Origin: Tuctoria greenei
Lineage: Eukaryota > Streptophyta > Magnoliopsida > Poales > Poaceae
Length of the DNA stretch: 64,000 nucleotides
NCBI GenBank assembly: GCA_036927565.1
Contig: JAYESD010000010.1
Location: forward strand, 115,660,866 to 115,724,865
Direction: 5' to 3'
Position numbers and translations under genes: made by a program. Below are positions 1 to 10,674 of the stretch, piece by piece. The notes beneath the pieces are model-generated. The model saw only the letters and a list, made by a program, of their open reading frames with translations. It was not told the origin of the DNA and made no database searches. Position 1 is the stretch's first letter. Every line of letters starts with the position of its first letter.

Positions 1-252
1 GGACCGGACAAGTCTAAAATTGTACAGAGACGAAACCGGACTAGCCCGCACAAAAACGACCATGTCCGAAACGAGCTCAGAGAGAAATCAGACTAGTCCG
101 CACCAAAAACGGACAAGTCCGCACTTCTCGGAACTTCTTAGTGCGGTTTTGCTTCTAATTCATTTTAAAACTTATTTCTCTTTTCATGGATTATTACTAA
201 ATATGTATATGAACCTATGCAATGCATGATGCATGAAAACGAGGGTGTTACA
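1..252 (+). repeat. 3' end of a Tekay-like solo LTR (copy 1)
   Basis: This stretch matches 51264-51516 almost base for base, ends in GGTGTTACA like the other Tekay-type LTRs here, and carries degenerate GGACAAGTCC/GGACTAGTCC motifs. Its left part lies outside the window. The LTR stops at 252 and a Tat gag fragment resumes with ATGCA, exactly as at the full solo LTR of 48730-51516. Confidence 0.75.
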
Positions 253-1814
253 ATGCAAGACGTCTCTAAGCTCTTCTCTATCGCTGATCGGCGCGCCAGG
301 ATGGCAGAAGACCGTGACTGGCACTCACAGCCCGCCTCTAGGGCTGGTAAAGCCGACTAGATCGACGAGGGTGTCGCTACCCAGGGTAGTGACAAAAAGA
401 ACAAGAACTGGGACGACAGCCAGAACAAGCCACTGCAGGGGCACCCATCACAGTAGCAGCTGCGACCGTTCGCACCAGACCCCCATGCCACGACAAATGC
501 CTGCGTCAGCCACCTACTACTGACGATAGTGTCGAGTCCTGCCCAGTGGGCAAGACTCGTGACCACAGCGCGAGTGACTGACGTGAGATCTAGAGGTGCG
601 CCAAGTGATACCAAGAGCGAGCACAACAACGTCCTGAAGGTGCACCATTCTGCCAGTAGGAGGGCAAGCAGAAGGTCGACCCCAAGGTCGACAATGACGA
701 GGAGATGGACTACCAGAAGCATGAATGGCCCGTCAAGGTGGTGCACCAGAACGAAGAGTCCGACGCCAGCAGCGACCAAAAGCATCACAAGACACTCCAT
801 GTCATATTTGGGGTTCTTAGGATCCCACGTCCATGAATATGGTCAAGACCTTGTGCCGAGCGATGGCCTCGATAGCTCCTACCCTCACTTCGGTGCTGCA
901 CCACAGGTGCAAGGAGACGCCGATCAGCTTCAACACCTCTGACTGCTCCAAGAACATGGCGACGGACGGGATCCTGCCTCTCCCGGTCGCCCCCACCAAT
1001 GGCAACGTCAAGATCCACCACGTCTTGATGGATGGCAAGGCCAAATTCAACCTCATCAGCCGTGCAGCCTTCGACTGGCTGCAGATCCCAGTGTCCATGC
1101 TCACCCCCTCGAGCCCGTTCTCGGTGGTGGGACCAGGGAACATGATCCCGTACAGAAACATACACCTCTAGGTGACCTTCGGGACACCCAAAAACTTAAG
1201 GACTAAGAACATCCTGTTCGACATTGTGGAGGTCAGCCTCCCCTTCAAAGACATCATCGACAGGCCCGCCATGTACTGATTCATGGTCGTAGCCCACTAC
1301 AACTACCTCATCTAGAAGATGTTGACCCCCTCCAACATCCTCAAGATCCGCAGAGACTGCACCGCTGCGGTGTTAGCCTTGGAGAAGCTTCAAGCACTCG
1401 CAGCAGCCCCAACACCTGCTCCGAGCGGCACTGGACCTAGTCAGCCTTCACTGAGCACGTGCCAGTGTAACTAGTCCACGGCATCCCGTCTGCAGCCCTC
1501 CGACAGCACCGACGTTCCTGTCAAAGCTCTCAAGATGGGTTCCAGCTCTGCCGAGACCACCCGCAATGCGGGGGAGCAAGGCAGAAAGTAAGGACGCCAG
1601 CTCATTGCCCCCTGGTAGCTAGTGTCGACAAGTTGCCCAACAACTGTCACAGTTACCCTCAAAGCTTTGACCACTCATGTAAGTTATCCTTAGCTTAATA
1701 GTGGGACAGTGTAAAGATTTCATAGAGTCTAGGAGCAACACTTAGGGCAACCAAGCTCTGGGAGGGTCAGGCCCAGAGTGCGCAATCAGCTTAGCCTGGT
1801 CCCAAACCCTAAGC
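253..1814 (+). pseudogene. Tat-type Gypsy gag-protease fragment (copy 1)
   Basis: Degraded polyprotein fragment of a Tat-lineage Ty3/Gypsy element. The first codons after the LTR resemble the second half of gag (QDVSKLFSIADRRAR). At about 833-1171 an aspartic-protease-like segment reads VLMDGKAKFNLISRAAF, where this family normally has a D-[ST/G]-G catalytic triplet; the last Gly is Lys here. In-frame stops occur after GKAD (about 357) and after NIHL (1169-1171), and the same two stops are present in copy 2 at 51517-53090, so the fragment was already dead before it was duplicated. RT and integrase are absent. Homology to copy 2 stops abruptly after CCCTAAGC at 1814. Identity between the copies looks about 95% by eye, not computed. 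Confidence 0.75.
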
Positions 1815-2290
1815 TAGAGAGTGACTTGGGGAGGTGTAAAATGATGTGGTGTGTGAAGAGAAGTGCTCCTCACGGCCACAATTTATAGGGTGCACCCTCC
1901 AACAGTCACTTGGGGTTCAAAATATAGCCGTTGGAGGAAGGGGAGCCAATTTGGCTCCACTCCCTGTTCGGCCGACCTAACAAGTGGCCTCCCTGGTTCC
2001 CCTTTTGGCAAGTGGCTCCCCAACGGCTATAATTTAGCACGTCGGTGAAATGCCACATGTGCAGCTCAGAAAAAATTGTTTTGCAAATAAAAACTTTTTT
2101 TTCAAATCCAATAAAAATTTTTCTTTTGAAAAGAAAGAAAGAAAGATGATAGTTGAGAATATAAGATTCTCACTTGCTAGGAAAAATCAAATATGCAATG
2201 GGAAAAATCCAAATGGGGTGGAAAAAAATAAAGAAAGAAAAACAAAGTGGGATAATTACCAATTTAACCTATTGGTGTAGGTCTCACCAC
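1815..2290 (-). repeat. LTR-like promoter fragment, minus orientation
   Basis: No coding potential. Read on the minus strand it has a TATA-like box (TATAAAT, plus-strand 1881-1887) followed by a short leader and a GGCCGAAC-rich segment that recurs in the LTR at 2847-4400 (near 4030-4060) and, more weakly, near 43990-44020. I interpret it as a truncated LTR related to the Athila-like family. It is broken at 1814 by the Tat fragment. The edges are approximate. Confidence 0.4.
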
Positions 2291-2319
2291 CGTCAGATGA
2301 GATGGTCATTCCTCCGTCC

Positions 2320-2592
2320 TTATTTCACATTCGGGCCTGGAGGGATAAGGCCAGTTTTGATCTCGAAGTTTGCACCTCCCGTGTTAACAGTGGGCCCAAT
2401 AGGCACATTGTTAGCAAAGGGAGCTGAGAACTCACAGAGGGTCTTCTGAGCCATTGGCGTTTGGATCGTTGGTGCAGAAATACAGGCTTGCTTTGCTGCT
2501 CGAATCTTCTGAGGAGTAACGACACGGGGTCGGTCTCTCAAAAGAGATTCGAGATCTTCAACAAAGTTTTCCGGCAGGCGGAAACCAGACAT
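2320..2592 (-). pseudogene. Athila-like gag N-terminal fragment
   Basis: A 90-codon minus-strand reading frame starting MSGFRLPENFVEDLESLLR and including a CEFSAPFANNVPIGP stretch. I recognise this as the beginning of a plant Gypsy gag, where a short basic region is followed by an EFSAPS...P-type motif before the main gag domain. It starts about 110 bases inside the primer-binding region at 2705-2728 and reads away from the LTR at 2847-4400, as expected for a minus-strand element. The frame loses similarity near 2335 and ends at 2320, so almost all of gag and all of pol are deleted. Family-level assignment is moderate. Confidence 0.55.
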
Positions 2593-2669
2593 ACACTACC
2601 CTGTGTTTCCTAATAAATGCGAAAACAAAGAATGGTTATCCTACTAAAATCCTACCCAGGGTTCTATCC

Positions 2670-2846
2670 TATTCACTCAGTCATGTTATATATCTATTTG
2701 CCTTCCCCGCAACAGCGCCAGAAATGCTTGTTGACGGCTCCTAAGATATACTAACAAATCATCCCCGACAAGAGCGCCAGAAATGCTTGTTGGTATTTCT
2801 TATGCACCATTAACTAAACATCTCCAACTGATGTGTCAGAAATGCT
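2670..2846 (-). repeat. Triplicated LTR-end/primer-binding-site region, 59-bp period
   Basis: On the minus strand, AGCATTTCTG followed by a GGCGCTGTTGCGGGGA-like sequence marks the junction between LTR and primer-binding site. The junction string CAGAAATGCTTGTT (plus strand) places three LTR-type TGTT ends at 2729, 2788 and 2847, exactly 59 bases apart. The first two are preceded by AGCGCCAGAAATGCT; the third is mutated to TGTGTCAGAAATGCT. The primer complement resembles plant tRNA-Asp, as in Athila-type elements. Confidence 0.6.
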
Positions 2847-4400
2847 TGTTAATGGTTCTATTGGATCACAGAGTGAATTCTGCAAGCGCACGAAAATATC
2901 ATTGTGGCATTTCCCCTTAAGAGTATTCCCAAGAGTGTCATTTATTTGATCCCAAAGGAAGGCAGGAAAGAGATATAACAATCATCAAGTGGAAAGGGTA
3001 GAAACGTCTAGGTAAGAATCTAGTAAGGATGGATAAAATAATAGTGGAGGTAGTGTGACACACACAAGAGCTTTCAAGTCTAAGGGGGGTAAGAGGATCC
3101 TAGAGGTTAGTTAAGGTTGAGAGTTATGGAGATACTCCTACTATACTCTATTGTACATATACATAGCCTAAACTAATTATCCATAAGCTAGATCAGTAGT
3201 GAATACTTATGCTATGTGGTTCAACACATCGGGCATGGGCTTACCCCTAGCAATACTAGGGCGACTCCCGCCAGGGCCTGTGGCATAGCCGAACATGGAG
3301 GATTACAAAGGACAGATAGGGCTGTCACCACCTACTGCCTACCTCTTCAATCCGTGGGTCTACGAGACATCCAATGCTACTTAGCTATCCTAGCACCATG
3401 CTAGCATATTAAGTAATTAACTTAAGAGCCTAGGCACAAGCCATCCTAAGGCAATGAATTGAATCATCATTGAACCAATGTTGATACACAGCATAATTAT
3501 CCATACTAACCTAGTTATGTTATAATTAACTAGACTATAGTGGGGGTCTATAGGTTCTATGATAATGAGATATGTTCATGATGAAACAGTCATAGAAGCT
3601 ATACCTTCCACATACATGGACTCCACAATCAAACAAGAAACGCTATGCCCAAGTATATGTATAAGTAGAGACTAAAGATACTATCTTTATTATGCATAAA
3701 GTCACAAATAAAAGAAAGAATACATGAGCCATACCTTTCCCAATGTAGGATTGGGAAGAGAGAGACTCCTTACTCCTTTCCCAATTTGGACTTGAGACTA
3801 GAGACTCTCCTCTCTACAACCTAACTCCTCTAAGACTATGGATGAGAGTGTATACAATAGAGATGAAGCTCAAGTGGTGTCTGTTGAAGTGAGGGGTAGG
3901 GGGTCCTATTTATACTAGTGTTGAGGTCGGTTCCCATCACCAAAAGCGCGCGAATCAGTCACCATTGACTCCTTGAAGCCAGTAGGAGACAACACGCGTC
4001 GTTTGACCGTGTTTGGCGCCAGGAAGGGGTCGGCCGAACCCTTGGTTCGGCCGACCTGGTCAGCACTCCAAACGTGGAGTGCTTCCTCCAGGTGGCTGCC
4101 AAGTTGGCCCCCTTAATATATCTGGGTGATACATCATTGGATCTCCTCGGATACTTCTGTTTGTGGGCCATTTGATCCATGAGATGCCACGTGTCATCGC
4201 CTGATTGGCTGGGATGATATTTTATAGGATTGGTCCCTCTACATTTCCTTATTTCCTGCATAAAATGTTGCATACACATATTTCTCCAAGTCCAATTGGA
4301 ATTGGGTTAGATAGAAAGGTGATGTGTGCAAGAAATGACAAATCCTTCACATAATTGAGTTAAATTGATGGATGAAATTGCTATATAACAGCCGTCAACA
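2847..4400 (-). repeat. Athila-like LTR (5' LTR of a minus-strand element)
   Basis: In minus orientation it starts TGTTGACGGCTGTT (plus-strand right edge 4400) and ends next to the primer-binding region at 2670-2846. It is homologous along its length to the plus-strand LTR at 43643-44832: shared start, the stretch around 4100-4200 (matching 43840-43920), the GGTTCGGCCGACC-type stretch, and the shared 3' end. A TATA-like TATAAATA lies near plus-strand 3908-3916. At 4400 it abuts the CACTA element, suggesting insertion into it. I could not identify a matching target duplication because the other end is lost. Confidence 0.6.
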
Positions 4401-4555
4401 GATAGGAACCTCGGCCCTCCATTTATTTCTTCTTTTTGCATCCCTTCTACTTTTTTGGCCGTAGGTTGATGCCTATGTGGCCAACATTGTCTGTGGAACT
4501 CGCTGAACGTAAAAAAACATCTTTTAGAATACATGTGTAGCAAAATATGTCGATT

Positions 4556-6587
4556 AGCATAAATATAGGACAAACACTTACTCGAAGTATTCCTGCATGC
4601 CTTCTATATTTGCGTAATTGTAGAGTAAAGCAACAGTCCTATCATGTTCAGATGGCACGTAGGTCGTGTAGCTACCAACGGTGGTTCCTCTCATTTCAAA
4701 AATGGAAAGGTCGCTTAAAGGGGGTGTTTCATCCACATTGTACTACATCGCCAAAGTATTGATATTATTTTCTTCCGCGAAGTAGACACTTAAAAAGTAT
4801 CCTACTTCCTTAAGAGCATATGCTTCAGCGATGCACCCTTCCACCCTTGCCCTGTTGCCAACCATTGGTTTCAGATATCGTAGCGCTCTTTTAATGTGAT
4901 AGATCCACCTGTATTGCACAGGACTGCCAACTTTAGCTTTGAATGGAAGATGGATAAGCAGATGTTGCATTGGATTGAAGAAACCCGATGGAAAAATTTT
5001 TTCCATCTTACACAAAAGTATGGGTATCTCCTCTAACTTATCCATCATCCCTATCTTGATTTCTTTAGCACAAAGCTGTCTATAGAGAGAGCTGAGCTCG
5101 GCTAAAACCTTCCACACCGCATCATCTAGATAGCCTCGAAACATAACAGGTAAGAGTCTTTCCATTATAATGTGATAATCATGACTCTTCAACCTAGTGA
5201 GGTTTCTTGTGTTCACATTTACGGCTTGTTTCACGCTAGCTGCGTAACCATCTGGGAATTTCAAAGTTTTCATCCATTTCATAACTTCTTTCTTTTCTTT
5301 CGATCAAAGACAGAAAGAAGCATGTGGTTTCCCACCACTTTCAGAGATTTCAAGAGTTGGACGGTGACAAATGTCCGCCGAATCTACTCTAGCTTTGTAA
5401 TTGTCTTTTGTTTTGCCAGGCATATCCATGCAAGTGCTTATGATACTTTCGCTCATGTTATGCTCCTGATGCATGACATCAACGTTGTGCATTATAATCA
5501 ACGACTTCACATACGGTAGCTCCCAAAGTCCACATATGTGAGTCCAATTGTGTTCCTCTCCATAACCTACAAAATATCCAGGACGACCTTCATCAGGCAC
5601 CAGTTTGTCCAACATATCAGAATTTTTTGACCCGTTGAGACGCTTAGGTGGCCCTTTAGTGACAACAGTGTTGTTTCGAAAGACATGCCTCTGCTGCCTC
5701 AATATGTGATTCGAGGGTAGCCAACATCTGTGACAATCGAAATAAGATATTTTGTCTCCATGAGTTAGTCAAAAGCAATTCGTGTCTAAAGCACATATTG
5801 GACACGCCAGACGACTGTTAGTGCCCCATCCGGAAAACATGTCGTATGCTGGCAAATCATGGACGGACCACAAATAAGTAGCTCAAAGGTTGAATTTCTG
5901 CTTCTTGTAACTGTCGTACGCTTTGACTCCTGTCCACAAGACTTTCAATTATTCGATCAGCGATTTCAACATCACGTTGAGACGTGACCCGAGATGATCA
6001 GGTCCGGATACAATGAGGCTGAGAAACATGAACTCGTTCTTCGTACAAAGAGCAGGTAGCTGGTTGTACAGAATGACAAAGACGGGCCAATAGGAGAATG
6101 GCGTGGCATTCATACTGAATGGTGAGAATCCGTCTGTCGCTAATCCGATGCGAACACTCCTTGCATCAGGAGAAAAGTATGGATCGAAACGGTCTAGCAC
6201 CTTCCATGCATCACTGTCGGATGGATGTGTCAAGAATTCTTTGTTCTCGCATTTATCTTCTTTGTGCCATCTCATGTGTCTTGCAGTTCTTTTTGAAAGA
6301 AGCAACCACTTCAATCGAGGTGTCACAGGCAAGTAACGAAGCTGCTTATGTGCAACATCTATCATCACATTATCGCCATCGTCATTAACAACTTCGACAT
6401 ACCTCGGTTTACCACATTTTAAGCACATCTTCTCATTAGCGTGCTCTTTTCGGAATAGCATGTAGTTGTCTGGGCACACATCGATTTTCTCATACTTCAT
6501 ACCGTGACCAGATATCTTGATCTTTGACTGATACATATCTGGTGACGCTTTGTGAGGTTGTGGAAGGATATCGCAGATAAATTTCAT
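4556..6587 (-). pseudogene. CACTA TNP2-type transposase, body (dead)
   Basis: Cut-and-paste transposase of En/Spm-like elements. One minus-strand frame runs through the region and is recognisable over about 670 codons: an N-terminal part with MCLKCGKPRY and TARHMRWH (6587-5949) including DGFSPF, a middle part with YDMFSGWGTNSRLACPIC near 5830-5780 and HNWTHICGLWELPYVKSL near 5530, then a DUF4218-type region with LTRLKSHDYHIIMERLLPV near 5200-5150. At least five in-frame stops break it (near 5945, 5890, 5770, 5304 and 4743); two replace an expected Arg by TGA, typical of CpG decay. The frame stays readable past the last stop to about 4560, where the protein normally approaches its C-terminus. 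Function is lost. Confidence 0.8.
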
Positions 6588-6663
6588 GATATCATTGTAG
6601 TAGTTGATGGAAAAAAGTACTTGGACTTAATTGCCATAAATCTGGTCAAGAAAGCAAGTACGG

Positions 6664-7083
6664 TCACAACCGTGTGTTCATGTAACGACTCTTGTGATTT
6701 CTTCTGCTCCTCGAAGAACTCCTCTGCCCATTTGTAAGAGGATCCTCCTCTTCCAGAGCTTCTAGCAGCTCATCCATCCTATCAACCTCTATTATATCAT
6801 CATCCTCATCCACTTCTGCTATGACTCGAGAATTAGTTTCACCATGAAAGGTCCACACTTCATAATGTGGAGTGAAACAATTTCGACATAATAGAAACGA
6901 AAGCTCCCATCTTCTCAAAAACTTGGTGTTCCGGCATTTTGTACATGAGCACCGCACCATATCTTCCGTTAACAACGAAAATGCTCCATCCAAAAATTTA
7001 TCTAACTTGATGTACCACTCATCCGAGTGACCACCAGTTCTGCTCTTCCAGCCAGTATACATCCAACTGCGGTCTTCACCCAT
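6664..7083 (-). pseudogene. CACTA transposase-associated N-terminal domain
   Basis: A 139-codon minus-strand ORF beginning MGEDRSWMYTGWKSRTGG and containing YIKLDKFLDGAFSLL and a CSCTKCRN cysteine cluster. This matches the small transposase-associated domain (DRSWMY...F...A...CPC..C) found at the start of TNP2-type CACTA proteins. The domain ends with an acidic linker, EVDEDDDIIEVDRMDELLEALEEEDP. It is in a different frame from the transposase body at 4556-6587, only 77 bases away, so either an intron or a frameshift separates them. With the decay of the body this copy is not expected to be functional. Confidence 0.75.
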
Positions 7084-8300
7084 GTTTGGCTCTGCAGTTT
7101 AACGCGAAAGAAATTGTCGTTAATGTATATATGATAGGTCCTAAAATTTTGACAGCATGACGAGACGCGTAAGAGTATTCCTTTAAAGCAAGCAAATCAT
7201 TATTAGTTTCATTGTTATGTTATGTCACGGTCCTACAAATTAGGCAGATAGATTCTAAACCCACCCAAGAGTGACCGTGCGGAGCGTGCTCATGACGAGA
7301 CGCGTGATCCGGATTCGAACGAAATTTTGGCAGAATAACCCCGCTGTTCTCCGCTGCACGCCCTAAAATGGTGCAGCAGAGAACAACAGAGTTATGTCAT
7401 CAAAATCTCGTCCAAATCTTGACCCGCGTCTCGTCACAAACCACGACCCCTCGGTCACTCACAGGCTGTCCAAAAAGGGACACTTCCGAACCTGCACGTC
7501 TCACATGCCAATGACATGTGACGTGCCGATTCGAAACGGGTAATACATTGCTATAGGTTACGTTGCTCATTTTCATTTTAAAGTCATTTAAGAGAGAAGA
7601 AAGAACTAGAGAAAGAGTGAGAGGAAAGTTGGTCTTAGATGACAATTCCACATCCATTTCCCCCGTCCACACAATCGCGGGTCATTGACGTCCTTACTAA
7701 CCCGTTCGCTTCCGTGTCGCCTTGACGCATACGGTACCACTACAATGGTCTACACGACACGATCACACTTATTGCGTGTCGTGCCCTTCTGGGTCGGTCC
7801 GAGCCGGCCCAAAACCCTTTATTTACATATATTAAGTAATCACTCAAAAACATTAAATAACAATAAACAATAAGCACCAATAAAAAATAAATATCAAACA
7901 ACAGGCAATATATTATATGAGCATGTGTATGATCATTGGTGTGTATGATCATTGGTAAGTTCACCACATAACCAAACAAAGCTAGGAAATCTAAAGCTCA
8001 TAGGGTCTAGACATTCCTTAAGCACCAGCCCCCAACTGAATTTATAATCAAAACAAATAATTACAACACTGTAAGTATAACAATTATAGATAACGGCGCA
8101 CAATTTACAACATTGCATCATCTAAACATAACTAGCAATGAAGTAGGAATGGAGACGAAATTTAAGTCCATCATGCATTCCCAACCAACATTACAACATT
8201 GCATCATCTAAACATTACATCATCTAAACATTGCATCATTCAAATGTCCATCATGCATTCCCAACCGAAACTTGAAAATTTACAACATAACTACCATACC
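7084..8300 (-). other. CACTA 5' leader region, no coding signal
   Basis: Between the transposase start and the GC-rich block I find no supported gene. It contains the foldback at 7269-7460, a duplicated GCATGACGAGACGCGT-type motif (about 7153 and 7291), and at 8105-8275 short tandem copies of ACAACATTGCATCATCTAAACAT and TCCATCATGCATTCCCAACC. Confidence 0.5.
7269..7460. repeat. Imperfect foldback (inverted repeat, about 190 bp)
   Basis: The left arm begins GAGTGACCG at 7269 and runs through GACGAGACGCG to TTCTCCGCTGCA near 7357. The right arm begins TGCAGCAGAGAACAACAG near 7372 and ends CGCGTCTCGTCAC...CGGTCACTC at 7460. The arms pair along most of their length with mismatches, around a loop of roughly 15 bases. 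Transcribed, it would form a long hairpin. Confidence 0.6.
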
Positions 8301-8815
8301 TAGTTGGGGGAGGCAGGTGGGGAGGCGTTGGAGGAGGCCAGCGGCGCTGTCTGGGGCGGCCGGCGGTGTCGGAGGGACGGCGGGGGCATTGGAGGAGGCC
8401 GGCGGCGCTGTTCGGAGCGGCTGGCGGCATTGGAGGGATGGCGGGGCCGTGGCGGGGCCGGGGGCGTCGAGGGTGTGGTGGGAGCGGGGGCGGCGGGGGT
8501 GCGGCAGGGCGGCGTCAGGCGTGGGGGCGCAGCGGGGGCGGGGGCCGCAAGGGCGCGGTGGGAGTAGGGGCGGCGGGCCGGCGGCGGGGGCGTGGCAGGC
8601 CGGCGTCAGGCGTGGGGGGTGCAGCGGGGGCGGGGCGGCGGGGCCGGGGGCGACGAGGGCGCGGCGGGAGGTGGGGCGGCGGGCTGGTGGCGGGGGCGCG
8701 GCAGGGCGGCGTCAGGCGCGGGGGGGGGGGGGGGGGGGGGGGGGGGCGGGGCAGGGGCAGCGGGCCGGCGGCAGGGGCGCGGAAGGGCGGCGGCGGCGGG
8801 CGTATTGAGCGGTTG
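8300..8815. repeat. GC-rich, G-biased tandem repeat block with a 27-G run
   Basis: The plus strand is extremely G-rich, with degenerate repeats: the phrase GGCGTCAGGCGYGGGG recurs near 8510, 8602 and 8709. A homopolymer of 27 G covers 8720-8746. Long open frames on both strands here are composition artefacts (Gly/Arg/Ala or Pro/Arg only). Many runs of three or more G could form G-quadruplexes. It lies in the promoter-proximal part of the CACTA element. Confidence 0.7.
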
Positions 8816-8860
8816 AAGAGAATGAGGTATCGAGGTCCTATGCGCCTGATATTAACCCTT

Positions 8861-9093
8861 ATTTGCGACGGCATTCTTAATTGCAACGGCCTTAACTTAC
8901 GACCATTGCAATTAATGTTATTTGCGATGGTACATTTTGCAGCCGTCGCAAATAAGGTTTTATTTGCGATGGCTACTTTATTTGTGACGGCTCTAGGGTT
9001 GGCCATCGCAAATAAAAACTTATTTGCGATGGCCCTAGGGTAGGCCGTCGCAAATAAACCTAGCCGTCGCAAATGATCGTGTTTCCTGTAGTG
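8861..9093. repeat. CACTA subterminal repeats and terminal inverted repeat
   Basis: About eleven copies of a 12-mer, ATTTGCGATGGC or its reverse complement, with small variations at 8861, 8880, 8920, 8942, 8962, 8980, 9002, 9022, 9043 and 9063. The element ends GTTTCCTGTAGTG at 9081-9093. In this class, subterminal repeats bind the element-encoded accessory protein and bring the ends together for transposition. Confidence 0.75.
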
Positions 9094-9957
9094 TTGATGG
9101 AGTGAGAAGTTGAATTGTAGTATTTTTTATCTAGTGGTGACGCGTGTATCAAATTTTGTACCACGTCACGGCATCTGATTCGTTGACGTCTGGTTCAGTT
9201 TCTTTCTTTCGTCCGTTGTGGACAAATGACACCACTATGAAAGCTTTAGCTGCTGCAGACCAGGGAGATGAAAATGGTGACATATCTCCATTGTTATTTT
9301 TCATCCATCGCAGAAGAAAGGTGCAGCGAGCAGGACTAAATGTTGGTTTGATGGTGACTGCTAAACTTGATGGTCCATGAAACCGTCACCATTGCCACAA
9401 ACAGGAGTTGAAATTAAATGTCTAGTGGCCAAACATACGTCTCAAACTTTATTGTTCAAACGGGTATGCGTTGTGACACAAAACACCAGAACAATTTTTT
9501 TTCATTATTAGCTGAAAAATACATATGTAGCGTAACGAGTGCTCAACACAGAAGATTAGAGAGGAACCTGATCAACTAGGCAAAATAACAGTTGAGCTGC
9601 ATCTTGCGGTAGTTGTGAGCTAGCTTATACGACCTTGATTCATTTTACCTCTACTGACCAGGTCTTTTGTGTCTCTGTCAGAGTGATATACCGTGAAACT
9701 TCTTTCAAAAAAATATATACCGTGAAACTTGTAGGTGTTATACTGAAACAAAAATACTTACAAATGTGTATATGAAAAAAACATAACTACATAAGATGAA
9801 CGCGGGTATTTGCAGTTTTCCTTATTAAATTTACAAGTGTGCAACAAGCCGTGAAGATATTTTGAGGGCTTATGAAAAAATGTGACGCAAATAACTGCTT
9901 ATGACAGGAAAATGGGTAGTCATGACAAAAAATACTGCATGCTGAAAGAGCTGTTCA
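9094..9957. other. Unassigned spacer
   Basis: Stretch between the CACTA end and the LINE fragment. I see no convincing ORF, repeat or RNA gene; the 78-codon frame at 9144-9380 resembles nothing I know. Confidence 0.4.
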
Positions 9958-10674
9958 TTGTTTCGAACTTGTTCACGTCTCTTGACGTGTCAAAGAAGTT
10001 CCTTAAGTCCTTTAACAAAGCACGACACCGTTTCCTGTGGGATGGTACTTAACAGCTCCAGGGGAGAATTGCAAGGTCAGGTGGGACATTATGTATGCTC
10101 GCCATTGGACAAGGGTTGTCTTGCCATTCTGGACTTAGAGCATTTCAGTCGGGCTCTTCGGCTCGTAGCTATGGTACTTTTGGACATGTCCCCACCTTCC
10201 GTGGTGATTCATGGAGTTGCCTGCGGACAACAATGACTGAGCCCTATTTGCCGGTGCCACGGCGGTCAACTTGGGTGAAGGACATACAGTTAGTTTTTGG
10301 TGGTCTTGCTGGCTCCATGGCATGCAACGGCCACTATGTTCCGAGAGCTGTTCCAATGCAGTAGAAGCAAGAAGTTTACAGTGGCCAAAGCCTAATGCTT
10401 GGATCTGCACCTTCAACCCTCTCCTATCGAGCCAGTTGATTACTCAATTTGTCCAGCTATGGGTGCTGATCAGGGATGCTTCCGTAACCGTCCAAACGGA
10501 TGTCAGCGACACAATCACTTGGAAGCTATCTACTGCAGGGACATACTCCGCTAGGTCAGCTTAACTGGCGCAATTCGAAGGAATGTTGAACTCTGCATTC
10601 CCCACATCTCAGAAAATCTGGACTCCTCCGAAGTGTAAGCTCTTCGCTTGGCTCATCATACACGATAGAATTTG
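9958..10674 (+). pseudogene. LINE (non-LTR retrotransposon) 3' ORF2 fragment
   Basis: Degraded plus-strand pieces of the region after the RT of a plant L1-type ORF2. Visible marks are CSPLDKGCLAILDLEHFSRALRL near 10095-10160 and, after a frameshift, a zf-RVT-like part with VSFWWSCWL and DTITWKLSTAGTYSARSAY near 10290-10560, followed by IWTPPKCKLFAWLIIHDRICV up to about 10674. These correspond to the typical order of LINE C-terminal motifs (SPLxxGGLG; FW; W....G.YS..S.Y; W....P.K...F.W). Frames change at least twice. It stops where the Copia LTR starts (TGTTGG at 10675), so the LINE was the insertion target. Confidence 0.65.

Larger units (their letters stand above)
4401..9093 (-). mobile_element. 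CACTA (En/Spm-type) DNA transposon, minus strand, left end missing
   Basis: The right end at 9093 reads, on the minus strand, CACTACAGGAAAC, a classical CACTA terminal inverted repeat. Next to it lie about eleven subterminal copies of ATTTGCGATGGC/GCCGTCGCAAAT in both orientations (8861-9074). Inside are TNP2-type transposase remnants transcribed leftward. No matching CACTACAGG end is visible on the left; the element is cut at about 4400 by the Athila-like LTR, so its other terminus and the 3-bp target duplication cannot be checked. Confidence 0.8.

Noticed and set aside
8272..9072. Overlapping long ORFs on both strands (178, 225 and 185 codons)
   Set aside because: They consist of Gly/Arg/Ala or Pro/Arg only and arise from a stop-poor GC-rich repeat block.
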